From Hanstruepera neustonica (GTDB taxonomy: Bacteria > Bacteroidota > Bacteroidia > Flavobacteriales > Flavobacteriaceae): a stretch of DNA of 64,000 bases. The notes below the pieces were generated by a model that saw only the letters and a program-made list of their open reading frames with translations, was not told the DNA's origin and ran no database searches. The stretch lies in assembly GCF_002895005.1 (NCBI RefSeq), contig NZ_POWF01000001.1, forward strand, positions 186,001 to 250,000, read 5' to 3'. Position 1 is the stretch's first letter, and every line of letters begins with the position of its first letter. Shown here one piece after another: positions 55,328 to 64,000 of the stretch. A program made the position numbers and the translations under genes.

Positions 55328-56314
55328 TTATCTCTTAATGTGGTTTGAAAAGTCTTTGTGTTCACTTTTTCTCAACTCTTCCTCTGACAGCCCTTTAAAA
55401 TAATCAAAGGTTTTTTTCATGCCTTCTTCCCGATCAACTTTAGGTGACCAATCCAAAAGCTTTTTTGCAAGCGATATATCAGGTTGGCGCTGCATAGGAT
55501 CGTCTTTAGGCAAATCTTTAAATACAACTTTTTGGTCGGTGCCAGTAAGTTTAATTATTTCAAAAGCAAAATCCTTAATCGATATTTCATTTGGATTACC
55601 AATATTTACAGGATAAGAATAATCGCTAAACATCAATCTAAAAATTCCTTCAACTTGATCATCTACATAACAAAAAGAACGTGTTTGGGATCCATCTCCA
55701 AAAATGGTTAAATCCTCTCCACGCAAAGCTTGTCCCATAAAAGCAGGAATAACCCTGCCGTCATTGAGCCGCATTCTAGGGCCATAAGTATTGAATATTC
55801 TAACGATTCTTGTTTCTAAACCATGAAACCTATGATAAGCCATGGTGATAGACTCCTGAAAACGTTTGGCTTCATCATAAACGCCTCTTGGACCAATGGT
55901 ATTAACATTGCCATAATAGCTTTCGCTTTGAGGATGAACTAATGGGTCTCCATAAACTTCAGAAGTTGAAGCAATTAGTATTCTAGCATTTTTAGCTTTA
56001 GCTAAACCCAATAAATTGTGCGTACCCAACGAACCTACTTTTAAAGTTTGTATTGGGATTTTCAAATAGTCTATGGGGCTTGCCGGCGAAGCAAAATGTA
56101 ATATGTAATCTAGTTCACCATCGATTGAAACAAAGTTTGTTACATCATGATTAATGAACTCGAAATTAGGGTTTTCTAACAAATGATCGATGTTTTTATG
56201 ATCCCCTGTTATAAAATTATCCATTCCTATTACATAAAATCCTTCAGCTATAAATCTATCGCATAAATGTGATCCTAAAAATCCTGCTGCTCCTGTAATT
56301 AAAACTCTTTTCAT
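55328..56314 (-). CDS. UDP-glucuronate decarboxylase (UDP-xylose synthase type) SDR protein
   Basis: 328 residues. The NAD-binding Rossmann motif [10 protein letters not shown], the catalytic STSEVYGDP and YDEAKR (Tyr-x3-Lys) and the [10 protein letters not shown] motif fit UDP-xylose synthase. It would decarboxylate UDP-glucuronate to UDP-xylose. It is 1 nt after ugd, which makes UDP-glucuronate; this fits the assignment. A related UDP-sugar epimerase activity is the alternative. Confidence 0.9.
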   Translation of the reverse strand: MKRVLITGAAGFLGSHLCDRFIAEGFYVIGMDNFITGDHKNIDHLLENPNFEFINHDVTNFVSIDGELDYILHFASPASPIDYLKIPIQTLKVGSLGTHNLLGLAKAKNARILIASTSEVYGDPLVHPQSESYYGNVNTIGPRGVYDEAKRFQESITMAYHRFHGLETRIVRIFNTYGPRMRLNDGRVIPAFMGQALRGEDLTIFGDGSQTRSFCYVDDQVEGIFRLMFSDYSYPVNIGNPNEISIKDFAFEIIKLTGTDQKVVFKDLPKDDPMQRQPDISLAKKLLDWSPKVDREEGMKKTFDYFKGLSEEELRKSEHKDFSNHIKR

Positions 56315-56315
56315 A

Positions 56316-57617
56316 TTAAGGTCTTCCTATTGAATAATAATCCAATCCATATTCTGCTGGATCTTTAGAATCATAAAGATTCCTGCCATCAAAAATCACT
56401 TTATGATTTAGTTTTTCTTTTATTTTATCAAATCTTGGCGTCCTAAATATACTCCATTCTGTACAGATTATTAGTGCATCTGCGTCTTCAAGTGCCTTGT
56501 ACATATCTGTTGAAAATTCAATTTTATCTCCTAGTTTTCTTTTCACATTTGGCATAGCTTCTGGGTCGAAAGCTTTAATCTTGGCACCTGCATCAAGCAA
56601 TTCATTGATTATATATAAAGAAGGTGCTTCCCTGATATCGTCAGTTTCCGGTTTAAACGCCAATCCCCAGACTGCAAATGTTTTGTCTTTAACATCATTA
56701 TTAAAAAATGCATTAATTCTAGGTACCAAAATGGTTTTTTGATTTTGGTTTACATTAATTACCGCATCTAATATCTTAAAATCATAGTTCGAGTCCTTTC
56801 CTGATTTATGCAAGGCCTTAACATCTTTTGGAAAACAGGAACCGCCATATCCAATACCTGGAAACAAGAATCTTTTCCCTATTCTGGAATCGGTTCCCAT
56901 ACCAATTCTTACTTTATCTACATCGGCTCCTACTTTATCACAGAAGTTAGCTATTTCGTTCATGAAAGTAATTTTTGTGGCCAAAAATGCATTGGCCGCA
57001 TATTTTGTGAGCTCCGCAGACCTTTCATCCATGATAATTATCGGATTTCCGGACCTAACAAAAGGCTTATATAGCGTCTGCATAATATCTATTGCTCTTT
57101 GAGATGAGGCTCCAACAACAATACGTTCAGGTTTTAAGAAATCATCAACCGCAAATCCTTCTCTTAAAAATTCAGGATTAGAAACAACATCAAAGTCAAC
57201 CGAGCTATTTTCGGCAATTGCTTCCTTTACTTTATCAGATGTTCCAACTGGAACGGTGCTTTTATCAACTATAACCTTATACTCGGTCATTAATTTTCCT
57301 ATGTCTTTAGCAACACCAAGAATATATTTAAGATCGGCAGATCCATCTTCGTCTTCTGGTGTAGGAAGAGCCAAAAAAATAACCTCACCATGGTCAAGAC
57401 CCTCTTGAAGTGATGTGGTAAACTTTAGCCTATTGGCCTTAATGTTTCTTTCAAACAAAACATCCAAATGTGGCTCATAAATTGGAACCTCTCCGTTTTG
57501 CATTTTTTTTACCTTCTGTTCGTCAATGTCAACACAAAGTACTTCATTGCCAGTTTCGGCCAAACATGTACCAGTAACCAAGCCTACATAGCCTGTTCCT
57601 ATAACAGATATTTTCAT
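56316..57617 (-). CDS. ugd: UDP-glucose 6-dehydrogenase
   Basis: 433 residues. The N-terminal NAD-binding motif is [15 protein letters not shown]; the catalytic Cys is in [14 protein letters not shown]; the C-terminal [17 protein letters not shown] binds UDP-sugar. It oxidises UDP-glucose to UDP-glucuronate. First gene of the ugd-UXS-sugar transferase operon, divergent from the acyltransferase gene. Confidence 0.96.
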   Translation of the reverse strand: MKISVIGTGYVGLVTGTCLAETGNEVLCVDIDEQKVKKMQNGEVPIYEPHLDVLFERNIKANRLKFTTSLQEGLDHGEVIFLALPTPEDEDGSADLKYILGVAKDIGKLMTEYKVIVDKSTVPVGTSDKVKEAIAENSSVDFDVVSNPEFLREGFAVDDFLKPERIVVGASSQRAIDIMQTLYKPFVRSGNPIIIMDERSAELTKYAANAFLATKITFMNEIANFCDKVGADVDKVRIGMGTDSRIGKRFLFPGIGYGGSCFPKDVKALHKSGKDSNYDFKILDAVINVNQNQKTILVPRINAFFNNDVKDKTFAVWGLAFKPETDDIREAPSLYIINELLDAGAKIKAFDPEAMPNVKRKLGDKIEFSTDMYKALEDADALIICTEWSIFRTPRFDKIKEKLNHKVIFDGRNLYDSKDPAEYGLDYYSIGRP

Positions 57618-57745
57618 ATTATGAATTTAATTTTTTGTAAAAATAGAAAACCATTTCAAGATTATGTCGTAAATATAATACTTGTTACAATGTATTTTGA
57701 ATAATTAAGCCTAACTTTGTCATAAATCAGGTATCGAGTAAATGA

Positions 57746-58462
57746 ATGAAAACATATAAGATTATAGAGTTTTTCTTGTCAAAAATTAAAAAAGAAAAAC
57801 ACACTTTATCTTACCCCTTTTCATTACGGGAGTTCTTAACGATTATGTCATCAAAAGGCACCTCTGCCATTCGAGGGGTTTTTCTAATTAAGCCATTTTT
57901 AAAAAAGTCTAAAGGAATTGTTTTTGCCGAAAGTGGTGCAAGAATACAATTTGGGCATAAGATTAAAGCTGGTAGTGGTCTAAATTTAATGAAAAACTCT
58001 TTGATTAATGCATTAAGTTATGACGGTGTTACAATTGGTGATAATTTCACGTTAGGTAAGTACGCTGTTATAGAATGTACTGGTGTATTAAGAAACGTTG
58101 GAAGTTCTTTAAAAATTGGAAACAATGTTGGTATCAATCATTATTGTTTTATTGGTGTAAGAGGTGATATTGAAATTGGTGATAATGTTATTTTTGGTCC
58201 TAGAGTCAATATTTTTTCAGAAAATCATAATTTTGAAGACATTGATGTACCCATAAAAAACCAAGGCGTTACAAAAGGAAAAACCATAGTTGGTAATGAT
58301 GTTTGGATTGGAGCCAATGTATCCATTATGTCTGGAGTAAAAATTGGAGATGGCTGTGTTATAGCTGCTGGAGCAGTTGTTACCAAGGACATCCCTGCGT
58401 TTTCAATCATTGGGGGTGTACCTGCAAAAATTATAAAAAATAGAAAAGAAAATTATGAGTAA
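57746..58462 (+). CDS. Hexapeptide-repeat acyltransferase
   Basis: 238 residues. The left-handed beta-helix is readable as hexapeptides at about 75-225 ([72 protein letters not shown]). The catalytic His is probably in ENHNF. It most likely O-acetylates a sugar of the polysaccharide. A perfect -7 box TAACTTTG (57712-57719) lies 26 nt upstream. It overlaps the radical-SAM gene by 8 nt. Confidence 0.88.
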   Translation: MKTYKIIEFFLSKIKKEKHTLSYPFSLREFLTIMSSKGTSAIRGVFLIKPFLKKSKGIVFAESGARIQFGHKIKAGSGLNLMKNSLINALSYDGVTIGDNFTLGKYAVIECTGVLRNVGSSLKIGNNVGINHYCFIGVRGDIEIGDNVIFGPRVNIFSENHNFEDIDVPIKNQGVTKGKTIVGNDVWIGANVSIMSGVKIGDGCVIAAGAVVTKDIPAFSIIGGVPAKIIKNRKENYE

Positions 58463-59531
58463 AGCTAAATTACCTACGGATGTTTCCATTATTACAACTT
58501 ACAGATGCAATATGGCCTGTAAGATGTGTGATATTTGGAGAAACCCAACAGATAAAAACAAGGAAATTACTGCCGAAGATTTAGAACGCTTACCTAATTT
58601 TAAATTCACTAACATTACTGGTGGTGAGCCCTTTATGCGTAAAGATATAGAGGATATCATTGAAGTTATGTACCGCAAAAGTGATCGTGTGGTTATTTCT
58701 ACCGCAGGTTGGCATACCAACAAAATTGTGAAAATGGCAGAACGCTTTCCAAATATTGGTGTCCGTGTGAGTTTGGAAGGGATGCAAGAAATTAACAACG
58801 ACCTTCGTGGACGCGAAACAGGCTTTCAACGTGGACTTAAAACTCTCAAGGATTTGCGTGCCATGGGTATTAAGGATGTTGGTTTTGGAATGACGGTTTC
58901 TAACTATAATTCACATGATTTATTGAATCTTTATGATTTAAGTAACGAACTTAAAATGGAGTTTGCTACGGCAACATTTCACAACTCTTTTTACTTTCAT
59001 AAAGACGACAACTTTGTAACCAACAAAGATGTGGTTATTGAAAACTTTGAAAAGCTTATTGATAAGCTGCTACAATCTAACAATCCGAAAAGCTGGTACA
59101 GAGCCTTCTTTAATTTAGGTCTTATTAACTACATAAAAGGCGGTAAACGTATGTTGCCTTGTGAAGCAGGAACAGTAAATTTCTTTATAGAACCTTATGG
59201 TGATGTTTACCCTTGTAATGGACTAGAAGAAAAATACTGGAAAGAAAGTATGGGTAATATTCGAGACTTTGATTCTTTTGAAGACTTATGGTACAGTGAA
59301 CAGGCCGAAAAAGTACGTGGATTGGTAAGAACCTGCCCTAAAAACTGTTGGATGGTGGGTACTGCAGCTCCTGTAATGAAAAAATACATACAACACCCAA
59401 CCAAATGGGTGGTAAAAAACAAAATTAAAAGCATGCTAGGCAAACCTGTTTGCAAGGACCACATACCACATTACGATGTTGGTCAAGATCCTCTGCAAGG
59501 TGATTTGAGGGTTCCTGAAAAATCCAAATAA
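58455..59531 (+). CDS. Radical SAM/SPASM protein in the polysaccharide locus
   Basis: 358 residues. The radical-SAM motif is C18-NMA-C22-KM-C25, with [12 protein letters not shown] and a VSLEGMQE segment. The C-terminal part has auxiliary-cluster cysteines ([20 protein letters not shown]), as in SPASM-type enzymes. It is translationally coupled to the acyltransferase gene (8-nt overlap) and followed 41 nt later by a GT4. The substrate is unknown. Codons are visibly richer in G and C (CGT, CGC) in the middle part than its neighbours. Confidence 0.9.
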   Translation: MSKAKLPTDVSIITTYRCNMACKMCDIWRNPTDKNKEITAEDLERLPNFKFTNITGGEPFMRKDIEDIIEVMYRKSDRVVISTAGWHTNKIVKMAERFPNIGVRVSLEGMQEINNDLRGRETGFQRGLKTLKDLRAMGIKDVGFGMTVSNYNSHDLLNLYDLSNELKMEFATATFHNSFYFHKDDNFVTNKDVVIENFEKLIDKLLQSNNPKSWYRAFFNLGLINYIKGGKRMLPCEAGTVNFFIEPYGDVYPCNGLEEKYWKESMGNIRDFDSFEDLWYSEQAEKVRGLVRTCPKNCWMVGTAAPVMKKYIQHPTKWVVKNKIKSMLGKPVCKDHIPHYDVGQDPLQGDLRVPEKSK

Positions 59532-59572
59532 AACATTGTTGCTTTTAATTTTTTAGAAATTATTGAATTAAC

Positions 59573-60664
59573 ATGAGGATAACTGTCCTTGGCACACGTG
59601 GTATTCCCAGTATATTGGGTGGTGTTGAAACACATTGCGAACACTTGTACCCACGCATTGTTGAAGAGGGACATCGGGTAACCATTATCACCCGAAAACC
59701 TTATGTGGCTGACTCATCCATAACAACTTACAAAGGGATAAAGCTTAAACATTTATATGCTCCCAAGCTAAAATCTGTTGAAGCTATTACCCACACCTTG
59801 CTAGGCGTTTTTTACGCAGCTATAAAAAGACCTGATATTCTACATATTCATGCTGTAGGTCCAATGATTTTAACTCCTGTAGCTAGATTATTTGGGTTAA
59901 AAGTTGTTGTGACCAACCATGGTCCTGACTATGACAGACAAAAGTGGGGCAAACTTGCCAAGGCCATGCTTAAAATGGGTGAACGGTTAGGAACAAGATT
60001 TGCAAATCAAGTAATTGTTATTTCTAATGTTATCAAATCCATTTTAAAGGAAAAATACCATCGTAATGATTGTAATCTAATATATAATGGTGTTATCATT
60101 CCCCAGATAACTACCCGAACGAATTATATTTCAAGCCTGGGATTAGAACCTGATAACTATATCATTGCTGTGGGCCGATTTGTTGAAGAAAAAGGATTTC
60201 ACGATCTCATAGATGCCTATATTAGGAGTAACATTCAACAGAAATTGGTTTTAGTTGGTGATGCAGATCATGAAACTAAATACAGCCAATCTCTAAAGGA
60301 AAAGAGCATTGCTAATAATATTGTTCTAACGGGTTTTATAAAAGGAGCGGAACTCAATGAGGTCTTTTCTCATGCCAAACTGTTTGTAATGCCTTCCTAT
60401 CATGAAGGGCTTCCTATAGCCCTACTGGAGGCATTAAGTTATAATTTAAATGTGTTGGTGAGCGATATCCCGGCAAATCTTGAAGTGAATTTACCAAATG
60501 AAAATTATTTCAAAACAGGTGATGTAGAGGAATTGAGCTCCAAACTTCGTTCAAAGCTAAATGACAATCTTATAAAAAGAGATTATTCACAACTTCTTCA
60601 AGCAAAATACAATTGGGATATAATTGCCAAAGATGTTATTAGAGTTTACGAAAAGGTACTCTAA
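59573..60664 (+). CDS. Glycosyltransferase family 4 (DUF1972-like N-terminus)
   Basis: 363 residues. RITVLGTRGIPSILGGVETHCE is the DUF1972-type start seen in rhamnosyl- and fucosyltransferase-like proteins of polysaccharide loci; the donor site is MPSYHEGLPIALLEAL. It follows the radical-SAM gene. Specificity not readable. Confidence 0.9.
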   Translation: MRITVLGTRGIPSILGGVETHCEHLYPRIVEEGHRVTIITRKPYVADSSITTYKGIKLKHLYAPKLKSVEAITHTLLGVFYAAIKRPDILHIHAVGPMILTPVARLFGLKVVVTNHGPDYDRQKWGKLAKAMLKMGERLGTRFANQVIVISNVIKSILKEKYHRNDCNLIYNGVIIPQITTRTNYISSLGLEPDNYIIAVGRFVEEKGFHDLIDAYIRSNIQQKLVLVGDADHETKYSQSLKEKSIANNIVLTGFIKGAELNEVFSHAKLFVMPSYHEGLPIALLEALSYNLNVLVSDIPANLEVNLPNENYFKTGDVEELSSKLRSKLNDNLIKRDYSQLLQAKYNWDIIAKDVIRVYEKVL

Positions 60665-60673
60665 AATAAACTT

Positions 60674-60892
60674 TTACAACTGACCTATAATTGATATCAA
60701 CCGGAATATCAATTCTTCAAAGTCATCATTTAAATCAAAATAGGCCTCTGTATCTTGGTCTTTTTTTAACCTTGCTAAAACTTCATGAGTTTCTTCTTTT
60801 AGGTTTTCTCTTGTTAGAGAATCATCTGAAACAGATTCAAATTTAGCCTCTAGAGCTTCGACTTCTTCAGTATATATGTTAATAATATCCAT
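60674..60892 (-). CDS. Small acidic protein of unknown function
   Basis: 72 residues, strongly acidic, largely helical (MDIINIYTEEVEALEAKFES, EELIFRLISIIGQL). No signal peptide, no membrane helix, no family. It lies between the GT4 gene (9-nt gap, converging) and the esterase gene (44 nt, same strand). Its size and composition suggest a real small cytoplasmic protein, but support is limited. Confidence 0.5.
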   Translation of the reverse strand: MDIINIYTEEVEALEAKFESVSDDSLTRENLKEETHEVLARLKKDQDTEAYFDLNDDFEELIFRLISIIGQL

Positions 60893-60936
60893 GTGTAAAT
60901 TTTTAAACCTTAAACAAAGAACAAAAATAAAATATT

Positions 60937-61890
60937 CTAAAAACTAATCAGGTTCTTTTTTATAAAAGCATGTTCCAGATTATTGGCCTCTTTGGATGAT
61001 GAAGAACATCCATGGCCATCGCATGGATCTATATATATGTTTTTGTTTTTGTTTTTTATTGAATTAAACAGCTTAACAGTAGTCTCTTTTGGAGTAATAG
61101 TATCCGTTTCTTGAGTTCTCATAAATACTGGCACATTAATATTATCAGCAAAATTTAATGCATCAAAATAAGATAATGTTTCGTGGAGCTCTTCCAACTT
61201 CCATTCTTTCATTTTAGCTTCGTGAATCCAAATTTTCATTGGCCATTTGGTTTTATCATAGTTCAACATATCGGTTAGAAAAGGAAAATTAGAAATACAC
61301 ATTGTTACTTTAGGGTTTAATGCTGTTGCCGCAATCGCCAATGCGCCTCCTTGGCTACCTCCTTTAACAATAATATTACCATCTCCTTCAGGAATGGTAT
61401 GAGCATAATCTACAATTTTTACAGCATCCAAATAGGCGCCTTTGTAAATAAAGGTATTCTTATCTTCTAATCCTTTGGTCAAATATCCCTTAAATTTTAT
61501 TTTATCCGTACTTAATCCTTGACCTCTTATATCTACAACAATATTAATATGGTCCTTTTGAGAGAGAAACCATTTTTTTGAAGGTTCATCTTTATTTGGA
61601 TTGCCTTTTCCAAATCCAAAAAAATTAATAAATACAGGATATTTTCCGGGTTTTTTTGGAATAGATACCCAAGCATAAATAGTGATATCTTGATAGGATT
61701 CTATAGCCTTTAATGAAAGTTCCTTGCTGCCTAAAACGGTGTCTTTTATAGTCCTAACTTCTATTTCATTCCCAAGTTCACTTACAGATGTCTTCCAGAA
61801 CTCATCAAAATCCGCAGGTTTTTGTACTGGTTTATAACAAGAAGAAATATTAAATAAAATAAAGAATAGTAAGAGCTTAAATAGTTTCAT
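60937..61890 (-). CDS. Acetyl-xylan-esterase-like (AXE1/CAH) lipoprotein
   Basis: 317 residues. A lipoprotein signal (FNISSCYK) leads into an alpha/beta-hydrolase of the cephalosporin-C deacetylase/acetyl-xylan esterase type: GGSQGG (nucleophile S179), TQETDTITP (D263) and DGHGCS (H293). It would remove acetyl groups from a glycan in the periplasm or at the outer membrane. It overlaps the O-antigen ligase gene by 14 nt, so both are made together. It may trim the acetylation added by the acyltransferase at 57746, or act on imported xylan. Confidence 0.87.
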   Translation of the reverse strand: MKLFKLLLFFILFNISSCYKPVQKPADFDEFWKTSVSELGNEIEVRTIKDTVLGSKELSLKAIESYQDITIYAWVSIPKKPGKYPVFINFFGFGKGNPNKDEPSKKWFLSQKDHINIVVDIRGQGLSTDKIKFKGYLTKGLEDKNTFIYKGAYLDAVKIVDYAHTIPEGDGNIIVKGGSQGGALAIAATALNPKVTMCISNFPFLTDMLNYDKTKWPMKIWIHEAKMKEWKLEELHETLSYFDALNFADNINVPVFMRTQETDTITPKETTVKLFNSIKNKNKNIYIDPCDGHGCSSSSKEANNLEHAFIKKNLISF

Positions 61891-63061
61891 TCGTTTTAAA
61901 GCTTTCGGTTAACAATAAGGGAATTAATACAGCATAGATTTGTACCCCATACTGCCTATCCAAAATACATTCCACCGTAGAAAATAAAAAAATAATTATA
62001 AAAATAACATGAGCAAATTTGCTTTGTAATTTCAGATTTTTTAGATAAATCATAAATGCTATTAAAAGGATTACAATTCCAAAAATGCCGTTTGTAAGAT
62101 AAAACTCTATAGGTTGACTATGCGGATTAAATCCGTAGGTTCCTAAAGCGGCTTCTGAATAATTTTCTGCAAAATAAACATCCTTTTTATCCTTATAAAA
62201 ATCGCCAATCCCTATTCCAAAATAATAACTTTGAGTTTTATCAACCGCTTCAAAAGTATTACTCCAAAGTTTTAATCTTGGCGATTTGTCATAATCCAGA
62301 CTTCTTTGAAATTTGTTCAAAACACTTTTGTTAAATAACAAAAAGGTGGAAGATAATATAGCGATAGCAATAAATGATAAGACAAATTGTTTTCGTGAAA
62401 AATGAGAGTACAAATAAAAACAAGCCGCCAAAAAATAGGAAATGTAAACTATTCGTGATGTGGTTAACACAATTGCAAGAGTAAATAATAATACAACCAA
62501 CCATTTAAATAGCTTGTTAGAAATAATTTGATACTCAAGAACCGATAGGAGAGCAATTAAAACTAATACCCCAAAATAAGGGTGTTGTATGATTGTAATG
62601 AAATGGACAAAATCAGTTTTAAATAAAATATCCTGATCAAAATACTTTACACCATTATAAAATGTCACACCACAAGCAATCAGAGAGGCAACAACCAATA
62701 ATTTAAATCCATTTATAATCTGGGGTTTTTCGATTTTAAGGCTTAATAACATGAAAGGAACTACGATAATAGGTAGTCTTAAATTTAGATATCTTAACCC
62801 ACTGATAATGGCTTCAGAATTAAAAAAGGAAATTACAGTTAACAAATACGGCACTACGCAAACCATGTATAATTTCCAATTAATTGCCTTCAAAGTGATT
62901 TCACCATTAAGATATCCAATTACAAAGAATGCCCCAGCTATACCCAAGAGAATATTCGATAAAGCAAATGAAAAAAATGCCATGCTTAAATAGAGCATCA
63001 AAGTGACAAAAACGGCCTCGTTGAGGTTTATATTTTTTATAGTTTTGCCGACTGCTTTCAC
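61877..63061 (-). CDS. O-antigen ligase/polymerase family membrane protein
   Basis: 394 residues, start GTG at 63061 (GTGA, overlapping the stop of the upstream GT by 4 nt). About 11-12 membrane helices and a large periplasmic loop between helices near residues 270-320, containing GTYGFNPHSQPIEFYLTNGIFG, the Wzy_C/WaaL-type motif. It either polymerises repeat units (Wzy) or joins polysaccharide to a carrier (WaaL); the two cannot be told apart by sequence. Confidence 0.87.
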   Translation of the reverse strand: MKAVGKTIKNINLNEAVFVTLMLYLSMAFFSFALSNILLGIAGAFFVIGYLNGEITLKAINWKLYMVCVVPYLLTVISFFNSEAIISGLRYLNLRLPIIVVPFMLLSLKIEKPQIINGFKLLVVASLIACGVTFYNGVKYFDQDILFKTDFVHFITIIQHPYFGVLVLIALLSVLEYQIISNKLFKWLVVLLFTLAIVLTTSRIVYISYFLAACFYLYSHFSRKQFVLSFIAIAILSSTFLLFNKSVLNKFQRSLDYDKSPRLKLWSNTFEAVDKTQSYYFGIGIGDFYKDKKDVYFAENYSEAALGTYGFNPHSQPIEFYLTNGIFGIVILLIAFMIYLKNLKLQSKFAHVIFIIIFLFSTVECILDRQYGVQIYAVLIPLLLTESFKTNETI

Positions 63062-64000
63062 TTTTCTAACAGTTTTTTATAAACCTTCAAAATTTTCTTT
63101 ATATGTATGTCCTTGGATAAATACTTAGAATAGTATTCCAAAATATTTTTCTTCATTTCTGATGTGGTAATTTTATCTATTTCTAGTAATTTAGTTTTTG
63201 CCTCCTCAAAATTAGAGAAATCTAACAGCCATCCTGTTTTACCATCATCAATTAAATCTTTAAACCCACTATGATTTGAACCTATTACAGGAGTGTTAAG
63301 TGCAAAGGATTCAATAATAGTCATTGGGCAATTTTCGAACCATTTTGAGGGTTGAATCACATATTTTGCCTCCTCTACAAAACCAAAAAGTTCTGAACCA
63401 TATTTCGGACCTACAAATTCAATATTATCAATAGATTTAATTTTCATTGCAACCTCATCCTCTAATGGACCTTTTCCAATTAAAACCAACCTAAATTGAG
63501 TATCCTTAAATAATTCAATAAGTTCGAGAACACCTTTTTCTTCTGAAATCCTGCCAAAGTACAAATAATAATTTTTGCTATTCACACCGCTGTTTGGATC
63601 AACAATATCAGTAAAATTAGGTATTACAGTAATGTCTTTCTTTATGCGTTTTTTAACTAGTTCTGCCAAAAAATTACTTGGGCTAATGTAAAAATCAATA
63701 TGTTTTTCATAATATCCCAAAGAATGATACAACATGCTCTCTGCTGCTCCAATAGTGCTTTTAAGAATAGAGCCATCAAAACACTTATCTTTTATACAGT
63801 TAAAAAAAGAGCCTTCTACACACTTTGTACAAACTTCATTTCTTTGAAAATTGAAAAGCCTGTGATAGGGGCATATCATCTGACTATCATGTATAGTCTG
63901 AACAATTGGGATTCGTCGTTTCTTTATTTCAGGAAGAATACTTGGAGATAGTTGAAAATTATAATTGTGTATATGAACAATATCGGGTTTAAAAGCGTCT
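63058..64000 (-). CDS. Glycosyltransferase family 4, cut by the right edge
   Basis: At least 313 residues; the frame is open to the last base of the window, so the N-terminus is missing. The visible start includes DIVHIHNYNFQLSPSILPE and IPIVQTIHDSQMICPYHR, the acceptor-domain features of GT4 enzymes. A Cys-rich insert (CTKCVEGSFFNCIKDKC) follows; similar inserts occur in GT4s of Bacteroidota capsule loci. The donor site is SKWFENCPMTIIESFALNTPVIGSN. It overlaps the ligase gene by 4 nt. More polysaccharide genes probably lie beyond the edge. Confidence 0.9.
   Translation of the reverse strand, partial: DAFKPDIVHIHNYNFQLSPSILPEIKKRRIPIVQTIHDSQMICPYHRLFNFQRNEVCTKCVEGSFFNCIKDKCFDGSILKSTIGAAESMLYHSLGYYEKHIDFYISPSNFLAELVKKRIKKDITVIPNFTDIVDPNSGVNSKNYYLYFGRISEEKGVLELIELFKDTQFRLVLIGKGPLEDEVAMKIKSIDNIEFVGPKYGSELFGFVEEAKYVIQPSKWFENCPMTIIESFALNTPVIGSNHSGFKDLIDDGKTGWLLDFSNFEEAKTKLLEIDKITTSEMKKNILEYYSKYLSKDIHIKKILKVYKKLLEK

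Overview
The window looks like chromosomal DNA from a marine-type member of the Flavobacteriaceae (Bacteroidota). It is AT-rich. It carries gliding and type IX secretion genes (gldH, sprE/porW-like, a protease with a T9SS C-terminal sorting domain). Several families seen mainly in this group are present (DUF4292, DUF4254, DUF5687, DUF6090, DUF6168, DUF6341, DUF6427, HU-CCDC81-SPOR). Several promoters fit the Bacteroidota pattern TTTG or TTG, 18-21 nt, then TAnnTTTG. No rRNA, tRNA, IS element or CRISPR array was recognised. The species cannot be named from the sequence alone.

Layout. 1-6.5 kb: two secreted metalloproteases (one cut by the left edge) and a fused oligopeptide ABC ATPase. 6.9-14.5 kb, minus strand: a 3-oxoacid CoA-transferase pair, a class A penicillin-binding protein with gldH and a PSP1/RicT-like protein, and a radical-SAM gene directly abutting trhO. 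14.7-18.9 kb: recA flanked by two identical 29-bp promoter-like elements pointing outward. The right one precedes a lipoprotein, an ECF sigma factor and a protein with an anti-sigma-like N-terminus, one membrane helix, a long linker and a C-terminal beta-barrel. The left one precedes an unannotated 30-residue peptide gene. 19-24 kb: housekeeping genes (acyltransferase, trpS, dprA, HU-SPOR, thioesterase). 24.1-32.5 kb: a long minus-strand operon (flippase, DUF6090, dut, nucleotidyltransferase, TPR, DUF4292, EnvC-like, lipoprotein). 32.7 kb: a solitary sulfotransferase. 33.4-42.7 kb: F-type ATP synthase genes atpB-E-F-H-A-G with an unrelated gene between atpH and atpA, preceded by DUF6168, AtpZ-like, bactofilin and sprE. 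42.9-51.4 kb: an ABC exporter pair, a flavin/2Fe-2S reductase, a GT9 glycosyltransferase with DUF4254, upp, DUF6427, DUF6341 and purD. 51.5-64 kb: a surface-polysaccharide locus that continues past the right edge.

How the parts fit. The polysaccharide locus encodes an initiating phosphoglycosyltransferase, UDP-glucose dehydrogenase and a UDP-glucuronate decarboxylase-like enzyme (a route to UDP-xylose), three GT4 glycosyltransferases, an acyltransferase, an acetyl-xylan-esterase-like lipoprotein and an O-antigen ligase/polymerase. A radical-SAM/SPASM protein is translationally coupled to the acyltransferase. The flippase and sulfotransferase elsewhere in the window may serve the same or another glycan. 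The most interesting unit is the ECF sigma cassette next to recA. Its architecture matches the dual-membrane-spanning anti-sigma (Dma) arrangement described in Bacteroides, and its apparent promoter is duplicated on the far side of recA in front of a tiny lipoprotein-like peptide, suggesting a small local regulon.
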